Below are positions 17,390-25,064 of a stretch of 64,000 nucleotides of DNA, piece after piece. How positions within the stretch are numbered: position 1 is the stretch's first letter; each line of letters begins with the position of its first letter. The notes under the pieces were generated by a model, which saw only the letters and a list, made by a program, of their open reading frames with translations, ran no database searches and had not been told where the DNA came from. The stretch spans positions 3,410,001-3,474,000 of the forward strand of contig NZ_CP022958.1 of NCBI RefSeq assembly GCF_006496635.1, read 5' to 3'. The translations under genes were made by a program, and so were the position numbers. Origin of the DNA: Azoarcus sp. DD4. GTDB taxonomy: Bacteria > Pseudomonadota > Gammaproteobacteria > Burkholderiales > Rhodocyclaceae.

Positions 17390-18535
17390 TTACTCGGCGC
17401 GCATCAGCTTGTAGGCGCCGTTTTCCACCTTCACCAGCACTCGCGCACGGGCGTCGTGGCCGAAGTGGTCGGTCGGGCTGATGTTGTACACACCATGCAC
17501 GCCCACCACGTTCTTGGTGCCCTCGATCGCGTCGCGCAGCGCGGCGCGGAACTCTGGCGTGCCCGGCTTGGCCTTGGCCTTGGCGGTGGGGACGGCGTTG
17601 TTGAGGATCAGGTAGGCATCCCACAGGTGGGCGCCCTGCGGACCGACGGTGCCGGCGCCGTACTTGGCCTCGTAGCTCTTGACGTAGCTGTTGATGACGG
17701 ACTTCATCGGGTTGCTGTCGGGCAGCTGGTCGGCAACGACGATGGGACCGGTGACGAAGATGCCGCCTTCGAGGGCCTTGCCGCCGACGCGCAGCACGTC
17801 ACGGCCGATGGCGCCGTGGGTCTGGTAGATGCGGCCCTTGTAACCGCGCTCGACCAGGGTGGAGTGCGGCAGCGCCGAGGGTGTGCCGGAGGAGACGATG
17901 AGGACGGCGTCCGGCTTGGCGGCGATCAGCTTCATCGCCTGGCCCATCACCGAGGTGTCGGCGCGGTTGAACTTCTCGGTCACCGTCAGCGGAATGCCCT
18001 TGGCTTCGGCGGCCTTCTTCATCTCGGCCATGAAGCTTTCGCCGTAGGGGTCGGCAAAGCCGATCACGCCGATGCTCTTGACGCCGTTGGCGACCATGTC
18101 CTCGGCGATGGCGCCGGCCATGATGGCGTTGTGCTGGGGCATGCGGAACACCCAGTGATCCTTCTCCGCCGGCAGCGTCGCCACCGGGCCCAGGGCCAGC
18201 AGCGGGGTCTTGGACTCGACCGCGATCTCGGTCACGGCGATGGTGTTGGACACCGTGGAGGAACCGATGATGACGTCGACCTTGTCTTCCTCGGCCAGCT
18301 TCTTGGCGTTCTTGGAGGCCTGGGTCGGGTCGGTGGCGTCGTCGAGGACGATCCAGTTCACCTTCTCACCGGCGATGGTGGCCGGCAGCAGGGCAACGGT
18401 GTTCTTCTGCGGGGCGCCGAGCGCGGACGCCGGGCCGGTCGCCGACACGGTGATCCCCACGTTGATGTCGGCCCAGGCCGGCATGGAGAACAGGGATGCC
18501 ACCGAGACTGCCACTGCGAGTTTGTTGAGTTTCAT
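17390..18535 (-). CDS. livK: ABC transporter substrate-binding protein, branched-chain amino acid/aromatic type
   Basis: Periplasmic binding protein of 381 residues with a clear signal peptide (MKLNKLAVAVSVASLFSMPAWA) and the type-I two-lobed fold of the LivK family. Visible landmarks are INVGITVSATGPASALGAPQ, DVIIGSSTVSNT, IGVIGFADPYGESF and GPQGAHLWDAY. Homologues in aromatic-degrading proteobacteria bind benzoates, cinnamates or their hydroxylated forms rather than leucine. It lies directly upstream of the synthetase gene (28 bases), which argues that the ligand is the acid activated by that enzyme. Family secure; ligand inferred. Confidence 0.93.
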   Translation of the reverse strand: MKLNKLAVAVSVASLFSMPAWADINVGITVSATGPASALGAPQKNTVALLPATIAGEKVNWIVLDDATDPTQASKNAKKLAEEDKVDVIIGSSTVSNTIAVTEIAVESKTPLLALGPVATLPAEKDHWVFRMPQHNAIMAGAIAEDMVANGVKSIGVIGFADPYGESFMAEMKKAAEAKGIPLTVTEKFNRADTSVMGQAMKLIAAKPDAVLIVSSGTPSALPHSTLVERGYKGRIYQTHGAIGRDVLRVGGKALEGGIFVTGPIVVADQLPDSNPMKSVINSYVKSYEAKYGAGTVGPQGAHLWDAYLILNNAVPTAKAKAKPGTPEFRAALRDAIEGTKNVVGVHGVYNISPTDHFGHDARARVLVKVENGAYKLMRAE

Positions 18536-18686
18536 GTTTCCTCCTAGGAATGGATGCCGGCCCGTGGGCCTGCTGCTTCGCTACTGTTGCCGGCGGCATC
18601 GATGTGCCGCTCTTGTGTGGTGTTGCCGCTGCTTCCTTCTACTGTCCTGCCCGGGTTTTCCCCGCCCCGGTTTCTTTCTTTCCGAC

Positions 18687-19448
18687 TCAAGTCGCCAACA
18701 TCTCCTGATGCTTGCCCCCCAGCCCCAGGTAAGCCTCGATCACCCGCGGATCGTCCTTCAGCTGCGAGGCCGGCCCTTCCATCGCGATCTGGCCGGTCTC
18801 CAGCACGTAGGCGTAGTCCGCCACCTGCAGCGCCGCGCGCGCGTTCTGCTCGACCAGCAGGATCGACACCCCGCGCCGTCTGAGCTCCGAGATGATCCGG
18901 AAGATCTCGCGCACGATCAGCGGCGCCAGGCCCAGGCTCGGTTCGTCCAGCATCAGGAGCTTCGGTTTGGCCATCAGCGCGCGGCCCACCGCCAGCATCT
19001 GGCGCTCGCCGCCGGAGAGCGTGCCGGCAAGCTGGCTGCGTCTTTCCTTCAAGCGCGGGAAGAGGTGATACACCTCCTCCATGGTCTGGCCGTGGTCGCG
19101 CTTGCCCATGCGGTAGCGCTGGAAGGCGCCCAGCGTGAGGTTGTCCTCCACCGTCATCTCGCCGAAGAGTTCGCGCTTCTCGGGGACGAGGTTCATGCCG
19201 CGCGCCACCATGCGTTCGACTTCCGGCACCGCTTCGATGCTGCCGTCGAACTGGACTTTGCCCTTGGAGTTGAGCACGCCCATGATCGCGGAGAGCATCG
19301 TGGTCTTGCCCGCGCCGTTGGGGCCGATCACGGTGACGATCTGGCCTTCGCCCACCGTCAGGTTGGCGTTGGTGAGCGCTTCCACCTTGCCGTAGGCCAC
19401 GCACAGGTCCTGGATCTCCAGCACCTTGTTCTTGGTTTCGTTCGCCAT
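18687..19448 (-). CDS. livF: ABC transporter ATP-binding protein LivF
   Basis: Second nucleotide-binding subunit of the importer, 253 residues. Walker A GPNGAGKTT, the ABC signature LSGGERQMLAVGRAL, Walker B LLMLDEPSLGLAP and the switch region SILLVEQNA are all intact. The short LivF-type length and the QMLAVGRAL signature separate it from LivG. It starts 3 bases after the LivM-LivG gene. About 150 bases separate it from livK; that gap contains no gene and no obvious terminator. Confidence 0.95.
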   Translation of the reverse strand: MANETKNKVLEIQDLCVAYGKVEALTNANLTVGEGQIVTVIGPNGAGKTTMLSAIMGVLNSKGKVQFDGSIEAVPEVERMVARGMNLVPEKRELFGEMTVEDNLTLGAFQRYRMGKRDHGQTMEEVYHLFPRLKERRSQLAGTLSGGERQMLAVGRALMAKPKLLMLDEPSLGLAPLIVREIFRIISELRRRGVSILLVEQNARAALQVADYAYVLETGQIAMEGPASQLKDDPRVIEAYLGLGGKHQEMLAT

Positions 19449-19451
19449 GAT

Positions 19452-21365
19452 TTACTCCACCCCGCCCAGGTAGGCTTCGAGCACCTTCGGATCCTTCTGC
19501 ACGTCTTCCGGCAGGCCCTCGGAGATCTTCTCGCCGAACTCCATCACCACCACCCGATCGACCAGGCCCATGACGAAGTCCATGTCGTGTTCGACCAAGA
19601 GGATGGCCATGCCTTCGGCCTTGAGTTTCCTGAGCAACTCGCCCAGCGCTTCCTTCTCCTTGAAGCGCAGACCCGCGGCGGGCTCATCGAGCAGCAGCAG
19701 GCAGGGGTCGGAACAGAGCGCCCGGGCGATCTCGAGGATGCGCTGCTGGCCGAGCGCGAGGCTGCCGGCTTCGTCGAACATGTGTTCCGCGAGGCCCACG
19801 CGCTCGATCTGGCGGGCCGCTTCTGCCAGGAGGCGCGACTCTTCTTCGCGGTCCATGCGCCAGGCCGAGCTGATCACGCCCTTGTCGCCGCGCAGGTGGC
19901 CGCCGATGGCGACGTTCTCGAGCACGCTCATGGTCGGAAGCAACTTCACGTGCTGGAAGCTGCGGCTCATGCCCATCCGTGCGATCTCGCGCGAGTCGTG
20001 ACCGGCCACCGGCTTGCCGCGGAACAGCACCTCGCCCGAGGTCGGGGTGTCGACCCCCGAGATCTGGTTGAACATGGTGCTCTTGCCGGCGCCGTTGGGG
20101 CCGATCAGCGCGAGGATCTCGCCCGCGCGCACTTCGAGGCTCATGTTGTTGTTGGCGACCAGGCCGCCGAACTTGCGGGTGACGTTCTTGGCTTCGAGGA
20201 TGAGCTCGCCCTTCTTGGGCAGTTCGCGGCGCGGCAGCTCCTTGGCGGCGGCGTCCAACGTCTTCCGCTTCGCCCCCGCAACCAAACTACGCGGGACGAG
20301 CTTGGTGAGGATGGGCCACAGGCCGTCGCGGGCGCGTTGCAGCACCACCACCATCATCAGGCCGAAGACGATGACTTCGAAGTTGCCCGACTGGCCGAAG
20401 AGTTTGGGCAGCAGGTCCTGCAGCCACTGCTTGAGCACGGTGATGACGCCGGCGCCGACCAGCGCACCCCAGACGTGGCCGGCACCGCCGACCACCGCCA
20501 TGAAGAGGTACTCGATGCCGATGTGCAGGCCGAACGGGGTCGGATTGACGAAGCGCTGCATGTGGGCGTAGAGCCAGCCCGAGGCGCAGGCGTGCAGCGC
20601 GGCGATCACGAAGATGATCATGCGCGAACGCGAAGTATCGACGCCCATCGCTTCGGCCATCACCATGCCGCCCTTCAAGGCGCGGATGGCACGGCCTTCG
20701 CGCGAATCGAGCAGGTTCTGGGTGGTGAAGACCGCGGCGAGCAGGAAGACCCAGATGAGGTAGAAGATCTCTTCACCCTGGTCGAGCACCCAGCCGAAGA
20801 TCGAGATCGGCGGAATGCCGGTGAGGCCGGTGTGGCCGCCCAGGCTTTCCATGGTGCCGAACAGGAAGTACAGCGAAATCCCCCAGGCGATGGTGCCCAG
20901 CGGCAGGTAGTGGCCGGAGAGCTTGAGGGTGAGGGAACCGAGCACCACCGCGACCACCGCGGTGAAGACCAGGCCCACCCCCAGCGCCAGCCAGGGCGAA
21001 CCGCCGGCCCAGGCGAGCCAGGCGGGCAGATCGGTGGCGGTGCACAAGAGCGCGGTGGTGTAGGCGCCCAGCCCCACGAAGGCGGCCTGGCCGAAGCTGG
21101 TGAGGCCGCCGACACCGGTCAAGAGCACCAGGCCGAGCGCCACCATGGCGTAGAGGCCGATGTAGTTGAGCAGCGTGACGTAGAAGGGCGGCAGCACCAG
21201 CGGGGCCACCGCGAGCAGCGCGAGGAAGACGCCGAGGATGACGCGGGGAGAGAACATGGCGGACCCGGTGGTCGGTTGTTGGGCAGGCACCACGGTGAGG
21301 GGCGGCCGGGCGGCGGACTTCGCCGCGGGCGGGCTCACGCGGGATTCGGGCAGCGGCGCGCTCAT
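19452..21365 (-). CDS. livM-livG: ABC transporter LivM permease fused to LivG ATPase
   Basis: A single 637-residue chain joining the second permease and the first ATPase of a branched-chain-type importer. Residues 1-40 are a proline-rich cytoplasmic lead. Residues 41-355 form about eight to ten membrane helices with the LivM landmarks GVGGLTSFGQAAFVGLGAY and MQRFVNPTPFGLHIGIEYLF. Residues 387-637 are LivG, with Walker A GPNGAGKST (422-430), signature LALGQQRILEIARAL, and LLLDEPAAGL. A charged linker (AKRKTLDAAAKELPRRELPK) joins the halves. The ATG is chosen because it overlaps the livH stop as ATGA. LivMG fusions are known elsewhere, so this is a family variant and not an assembly artefact. 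Confidence 0.93.
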   Translation of the reverse strand: MSAPLPESRVSPPAAKSAARPPLTVVPAQQPTTGSAMFSPRVILGVFLALLAVAPLVLPPFYVTLLNYIGLYAMVALGLVLLTGVGGLTSFGQAAFVGLGAYTTALLCTATDLPAWLAWAGGSPWLALGVGLVFTAVVAVVLGSLTLKLSGHYLPLGTIAWGISLYFLFGTMESLGGHTGLTGIPPISIFGWVLDQGEEIFYLIWVFLLAAVFTTQNLLDSREGRAIRALKGGMVMAEAMGVDTSRSRMIIFVIAALHACASGWLYAHMQRFVNPTPFGLHIGIEYLFMAVVGGAGHVWGALVGAGVITVLKQWLQDLLPKLFGQSGNFEVIVFGLMMVVVLQRARDGLWPILTKLVPRSLVAGAKRKTLDAAAKELPRRELPKKGELILEAKNVTRKFGGLVANNNMSLEVRAGEILALIGPNGAGKSTMFNQISGVDTPTSGEVLFRGKPVAGHDSREIARMGMSRSFQHVKLLPTMSVLENVAIGGHLRGDKGVISSAWRMDREEESRLLAEAARQIERVGLAEHMFDEAGSLALGQQRILEIARALCSDPCLLLLDEPAAGLRFKEKEALGELLRKLKAEGMAILLVEHDMDFVMGLVDRVVVMEFGEKISEGLPEDVQKDPKVLEAYLGGVE

Positions 21366-22399
21366 TCTTCTTCCTCCAGGTGGTGGCTGGTGAGCGAGCG
21401 CCACAGCAGCACCGGGATGATCAGGGTGAAGACGATGACTTCCTTGTAGGCGCTGGCCCAGAAGGACGAGAAGGCTTCGAGCAGGCCGACCAGCACCGCG
21501 CCGACGGCGGCCAGCGGGTAGCTGCCCAGCCCGCCGATGATGGCGGCGACGAAGCCCTTCAACCCGATCAGGAAGCCGGTGTCGTAGTAGATGGTGGTGA
21601 TCGGTGCGATCAGCACGCCCGACAGCGCGCCGATGAAGGCGGCCAGCACGAAGGTGAGCTTGCCGGCGAGCGCGGGCGAAATCCCCATCAGCTGGGCGCC
21701 GACGCGGTTGATCGCGGTGGCGCGCAGCGCCTTGCCGTAGAGGGTGCGCTCGAAGAACTGGTAGAGCGCGGCGATCAGCGCGAGGGAGGCTACGATCACC
21801 CAGATGGTTTGCCCCGACACCAGCAGCGGGCCGACTTCGAAGCGGGCTTCACTGAAGGGCGGCGTGCGCTGGCCTTCGGCACCGAAGAACAAGAGCCCCA
21901 GGCCGACCATGCCCACATGCACCGCGACCGAGACGATCAGCAGGATGAGCACCGGCGCCGAGGCGATCGGCTGGTACACCACGCGGTACATGAAGGGCCC
22001 CATCGGCACCACCACCGCGAGCGCGAGCAGCACCTGCGCGGCCAGCGGCAGCGTCTTGAGCGGCAGCGCCATCAGCAGCCCCGCGAGCACCAGCGGATAG
22101 GCCAGATTCCAGCCGACGATGCCGCCGAGCTTCTTCGTCTGGCCCGACTGCAGCGCCGCGCGCCCGTCGAGCAGCGCTGCGATCACCCCCAGCGCCACCA
22201 GCAGCCACACCGTCGCCGGCACCCCGCCCGCCTGCATCATCGCCAGCGTCAACGCGCCGTACGCGACAAATTCCCCTTGCGGGATGAAGATCACCCGCGT
22301 GACCGCAAACACCAGCACCAAGGCCAGTGCCAGCAGCGCGTAGATCGCTCCGTTGGTGATGCCGTCCTGTCCCAGCAACAGCGCTATCTGAAAATCCAT
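21362..22399 (-). CDS. livH: ABC transporter permease LivH
   Basis: First membrane subunit of the importer, 345 residues from the chosen ATG (MDFQIALLLGQDGITNGAIY). It has the LivH landmarks YALLALALVLVFAVTRVIFIPQG-type first helices, GKALRATAINRVGAQLMGI (the ATPase-contact EAA-like loop), and FVAAIIGGLGSYPLAAVGAV. A GTG eight codons further upstream is possible, but a GGGAGGG stretch about 13 bases before the ATG supports the shorter form. It is the first recognisable structural gene of the operon. The middle region (ALQSGQTKKLGGIVGWNL) is longer than in E. coli LivH, as in several aromatic-acid importers. Confidence 0.93.
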   Translation of the reverse strand: MDFQIALLLGQDGITNGAIYALLALALVLVFAVTRVIFIPQGEFVAYGALTLAMMQAGGVPATVWLLVALGVIAALLDGRAALQSGQTKKLGGIVGWNLAYPLVLAGLLMALPLKTLPLAAQVLLALAVVVPMGPFMYRVVYQPIASAPVLILLIVSVAVHVGMVGLGLLFFGAEGQRTPPFSEARFEVGPLLVSGQTIWVIVASLALIAALYQFFERTLYGKALRATAINRVGAQLMGISPALAGKLTFVLAAFIGALSGVLIAPITTIYYDTGFLIGLKGFVAAIIGGLGSYPLAAVGAVLVGLLEAFSSFWASAYKEVIVFTLIIPVLLWRSLTSHHLEEEE

Positions 22400-22461
22400 G
22401 GCGAACCCCGACCCTCCCGGCACGCAGCCAGGAAGCTAGTAGGAATTGAGGGGGACTGGCT

Positions 22462-22587
22462 TCAGCCAGCCAGCGAAGAGCGGCGGAGCGCGCGTGCGTC
22501 CGCCGCGCAGGGCGTGGCTGCGGGTCGCAGTTGTGTGACCGTGGACATGGCGCGGGGCGCGCCGGCGGGGCTGTGAAGATGCAACAT
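22462..22587 (-). CDS. possible 41-residue leader peptide upstream of livH
   Basis: An ATG preceded seven bases upstream by a very strong ribosome-binding site (AGGAGGAG) opens a 41-codon frame, MLHLHSPAGAPRAMSTVTQL onward, ending 62 bases before livH. It lies between the likely promoter and the first transporter gene. The composition is not that of a classical amino-acid attenuator and no domain is recognisable. It may be a leader peptide, a translational coupling device, or simply a chance frame behind a purine-rich stretch. Confidence 0.35.
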   Translation of the reverse strand: MLHLHSPAGAPRAMSTVTQLRPAATPCAADARALRRSSLAG

Positions 22588-22689
22588 CAGTGACTCCTCC
22601 TGATTCGACGTCTCGTAGCGTCCCGACCTGTACTCGGCGGCTTGTGCCGCTCTTGGCGATCGGTCCGGTGGTGTAACCGGTATGTGTGC

Positions 22690-22718
22690 AATGTAGCGAC
22701 CAAAAACTAGCTTGTCAA
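22690..22718 (-). promoter_or_regulatory. sigma70-like promoter of the liv-fcs-etf operon
   Basis: Reading the minus strand, a perfect -35 TTGACA (22718-22713) is followed after 17 bases by TACATT (22695-22690), a four-of-six match to the -10 consensus. It lies in an A/T-rich island in the intergenic space between livH and the divergent tetR gene. The overlapping stretch from 22701 to 22742 is rich in partial symmetry (AACTAG and GATTAGTT, AACA-AG-TGTT), which would suit a TetR operator, although no strict palindrome is visible. Confidence 0.62.
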
Positions 22719-22871
22719 ACACTTGTTCAATTGATTAGTTAGTTCTATGTTACGGGTAAGCCGACGCTGCAGGAAGGCGATGCGATCGCTATGATTCACG
22801 CCGGCCGACCGGCGCCTGGATGCAGCACCCAGATGCGGCCCCACCTCTGCAAACGCAAAGAAAGCACAGCG

Positions 22872-23795
22872 ATGAACCAGGCTCTACCCAGGGCGGAAGC
22901 CCATACAGACAGCCGCGACGTCGAAAGCGAGATCCTCGCCCTCGCCCTCCGCGAACCCGAACTCGGCCAGGCCGCGGTCGCCGAACGCCTGCGCCTGGCC
23001 GGGCTGCAGATCTCCGCCTCCGGCGTGCGCTACATCTGGCAGAAGCACGGGCTGGAGACGGCGGTGAAACGCCTGCAGGCGCTGGCCGAGCAGGCGAGCG
23101 AGGGCGTGGAGGTACTGACCGAAAGCCAGCGCCGCCTGCTGGAGCGCGGCGAACTGAGCGCGCGGCTGGCCCGCGGCGAGACGGCGAACGACGCCGGCGG
23201 CAAGGAAGCCGCCAGCGACAGCGGCGGCGAACCGCTGGAACGCAGGCAACTGATCCTGAACGCGGCGGCCGAACTCTTTTCCGAACAGGGTTACGACCGC
23301 AGCTCTATCCGCGACATCGCGCGCAAGGTCGGCCTGCTACCCGGCTCGGTGTATCACTATTTTCCGTCCAAGGACGAGCTCTACCTCGCGGTGCATCGCG
23401 AAGGTTTCCAGCGCGTGCTGGCACGGGTACGGGCGGCGGCGGAGACAGGCAGCGACCCCTGGGATCGCCTGCGGCTGGCCTGCGAGGTGCACGTGAGCGG
23501 GATCGTCGAAGGTTCGCCGGTCGACCGCATCACCGGCCACAGCCTGTCCTTCACCGGCAACCAGGAACTGCTCGCCAAGATCCAGCCCTACCGCGAATCC
23601 TACGAGGAAGTGTTCCGCGAGCTGATCAAGGCCCTGCCGGTGGCCGCAGGCACCGATCGCTCGCTGCTGCGGCTCTTCCTGCTGGGCGGAATGAACTGGA
23701 TCTATCTGTGGTATCGCGAGGGCCGCCGCAGCCCCAAGGACATCGCCGACGCCATGGTGGACATGGTGCGGAGGGGGGTCGAGCCCGGGGGCTAG
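22872..23795 (+). CDS. TetR-family regulator with an additional N-terminal helix-turn-helix domain
   Basis: Probable ligand-responsive repressor of the divergent liv-fcs-etf operon, 307 residues from the chosen ATG (MNQALPRAEAHT), which is about 100 longer than a normal TetR protein. Residues 123-172 are the TetR DNA-binding domain (ILNAAAELFSEQGYDRSSIR, GSVYHYFPSKDELY). Before it, residues 17-72 form a second helix-turn-helix-like unit (ALREPELGQAAVAERL, SASGVRYIWQKHGLETAVKR) resembling the N-terminal domain of some IS481/IS3-type transposases. A charged linker joins the two. An ATG 81 bases upstream is possible but lacks family support. The 264 bases downstream, up to the next gene, contain only weak hairpins. 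Confidence 0.85.
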   Translation: MNQALPRAEAHTDSRDVESEILALALREPELGQAAVAERLRLAGLQISASGVRYIWQKHGLETAVKRLQALAEQASEGVEVLTESQRRLLERGELSARLARGETANDAGGKEAASDSGGEPLERRQLILNAAAELFSEQGYDRSSIRDIARKVGLLPGSVYHYFPSKDELYLAVHREGFQRVLARVRAAAETGSDPWDRLRLACEVHVSGIVEGSPVDRITGHSLSFTGNQELLAKIQPYRESYEEVFRELIKALPVAAGTDRSLLRLFLLGGMNWIYLWYREGRRSPKDIADAMVDMVRRGVEPGG

Positions 23796-24059
23796 AGCCG
23801 GATCGACGATCGAAAAGGCAGCGGCTCTGCCGCTCGATGCCAGCAGGTGAAAGAGAAAAGTGGCCGCTCGACGCATGCCGAGCGGCTGGCCCAAAGCGGG
23901 CCGAAGGAGCCGCCTCCCGCCGGAAGGCTCACCATGAATTGGAGACGGCTCGGGGAGGTTGCGCGTCATCCCCCACGGCGCGGATCACGATGCATTCGTG
24001 CCAGTCGTACCCTCCGGCCCGGCGCCCCCGAAGCGCACCTCACGATCGGCACATCGCGC

Positions 24060-25049
24060 TCATGGACGATCGGCGAGTACGCCGGTCCGCGAGAAGATCG
24101 TCAGCTGCTCGCGGCCGGTCGCCACCGCGGCCGTCATCGACAGGCGATCAGCGCGCTGGCGTAACGTGAAGTGCAGTCCGTCATCGCTACTCTCAAGCGT
24201 GACGCCGTCAAGCGCAACAGCGAACACCTTGCCGCCGATTTGCACGACATCCGTAATCGAGCTGCCGGACCCGGTGGAAATGGCCATCCAGTGCGCGCCT
24301 TGGTCGACACTCCGGTACAGGCTGCCGCGCATGCCGGCAACGATCAGCGCGCCGTCGTCGAGCGCTGTTCCGCTCCAGAAGGTTCCGCGATAACCAGTGG
24401 CATGAGCGGTCCAGCTGTCGCCGCCGTCGCGCGAGCGGAAGACCGAACCCCGTTCGCCCACGGCATACAGCGCGCCGCTGCGGTCGGAAAAGATGTGCAT
24501 CAGGTTGGCGTCGGCCCGCCTGCCCTCGGGTGAGGGCAAGCTCACTTCGGTCCACGTCCTGCCGCCATCGACCGTGCGCAGCATCAGCGACCACAGCCCC
24601 ACGGCCACCCCGCGCTGGCGGTCGAGGAAGCGGACCGAGAACAGCGGCCTGTCCTCGTCGGTGTCGATCCGCTGCGTGGTCCAGGTGTCGCCGCCATCCT
24701 CCGTATGCAGGATGGCTCCCCAATGGCCGACAGCCCAGCCATACCGGTCATCGACGAAAGACACCGCAGTCAGCGTAGCGTCCAGCGGCACCCGTGCTGC
24801 CTGGCGCCAAGCTCTTCCGTGATCGTCCGACAACAGGATCACCCCCCTGTCGCCAACGGCCACCAGGCGGTCACCCGCCCGTTCGGCGTCGAGCATCATC
24901 GCCCTGGCAGCGTTCGCGGTGCGTTCGGCTGCACGCGGGCTCAAGGCCGCAGGGGACGCCAGCCCGGCATCGGCATGGACGACGACGGGAAACAGGAGCG
25001 CAGCGAGCAAGACGCCCAGCCGGGAAGTGTTGGCCGAATTCATGTTCAT
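24060..25049 (-). CDS. YCF48/BNR-repeat beta-propeller protein, exported
   Basis: A 329-residue protein with a signal peptide (cleavage after VVVHA) and repeated Asp-box/BNR units: LLSDDHGRAWRQ, LHTEDGGDTWTT, LRTVDGGRTWTE, FRSRDGGDSWTA, YRSVDQGAHWMA. These are typical of YCF48-like photosystem-II-assembly-related propellers. In heterotrophic proteobacteria such proteins are commonly encoded next to MMPL/RND transporters and DUF1302/DUF1329 proteins, as here. It lies 15 bases downstream of the RND gene and is the last gene of its cluster. It probably acts in the periplasm as an accessory to export or to assembly of an outer-membrane complex. The molecular role is unknown. Confidence 0.85.
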   Translation of the reverse strand: MNMNSANTSRLGVLLAALLFPVVVHADAGLASPAALSPRAAERTANAARAMMLDAERAGDRLVAVGDRGVILLSDDHGRAWRQAARVPLDATLTAVSFVDDRYGWAVGHWGAILHTEDGGDTWTTQRIDTDEDRPLFSVRFLDRQRGVAVGLWSLMLRTVDGGRTWTEVSLPSPEGRRADANLMHIFSDRSGALYAVGERGSVFRSRDGGDSWTAHATGYRGTFWSGTALDDGALIVAGMRGSLYRSVDQGAHWMAISTGSGSSITDVVQIGGKVFAVALDGVTLESSDDGLHFTLRQRADRLSMTAAVATGREQLTIFSRTGVLADRP

Positions 25050-25064
25050 CAGTGTCGCTCCCGT

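Noticed and set aside
14686..17481. 931-codon plus-strand open frame opposite the synthetase-crotonase gene
   Set aside because: His/Gly/Val/Arg-rich translation typical of an antisense frame; the opposite strand encodes complete ligase and crotonase motifs.
18210..21449. 1079-codon plus-strand open frame opposite the liv genes
   Set aside because: Antisense shadow of livK, livF and livM-livG, with biased His/Asp/Gln composition and no recognisable domain.
23864..23885. CCGCTCG/CGAGCGG hairpin after tetR considered as an intrinsic terminator
   Set aside because: The stem is short, the loop is long and no T-tract follows on either strand.
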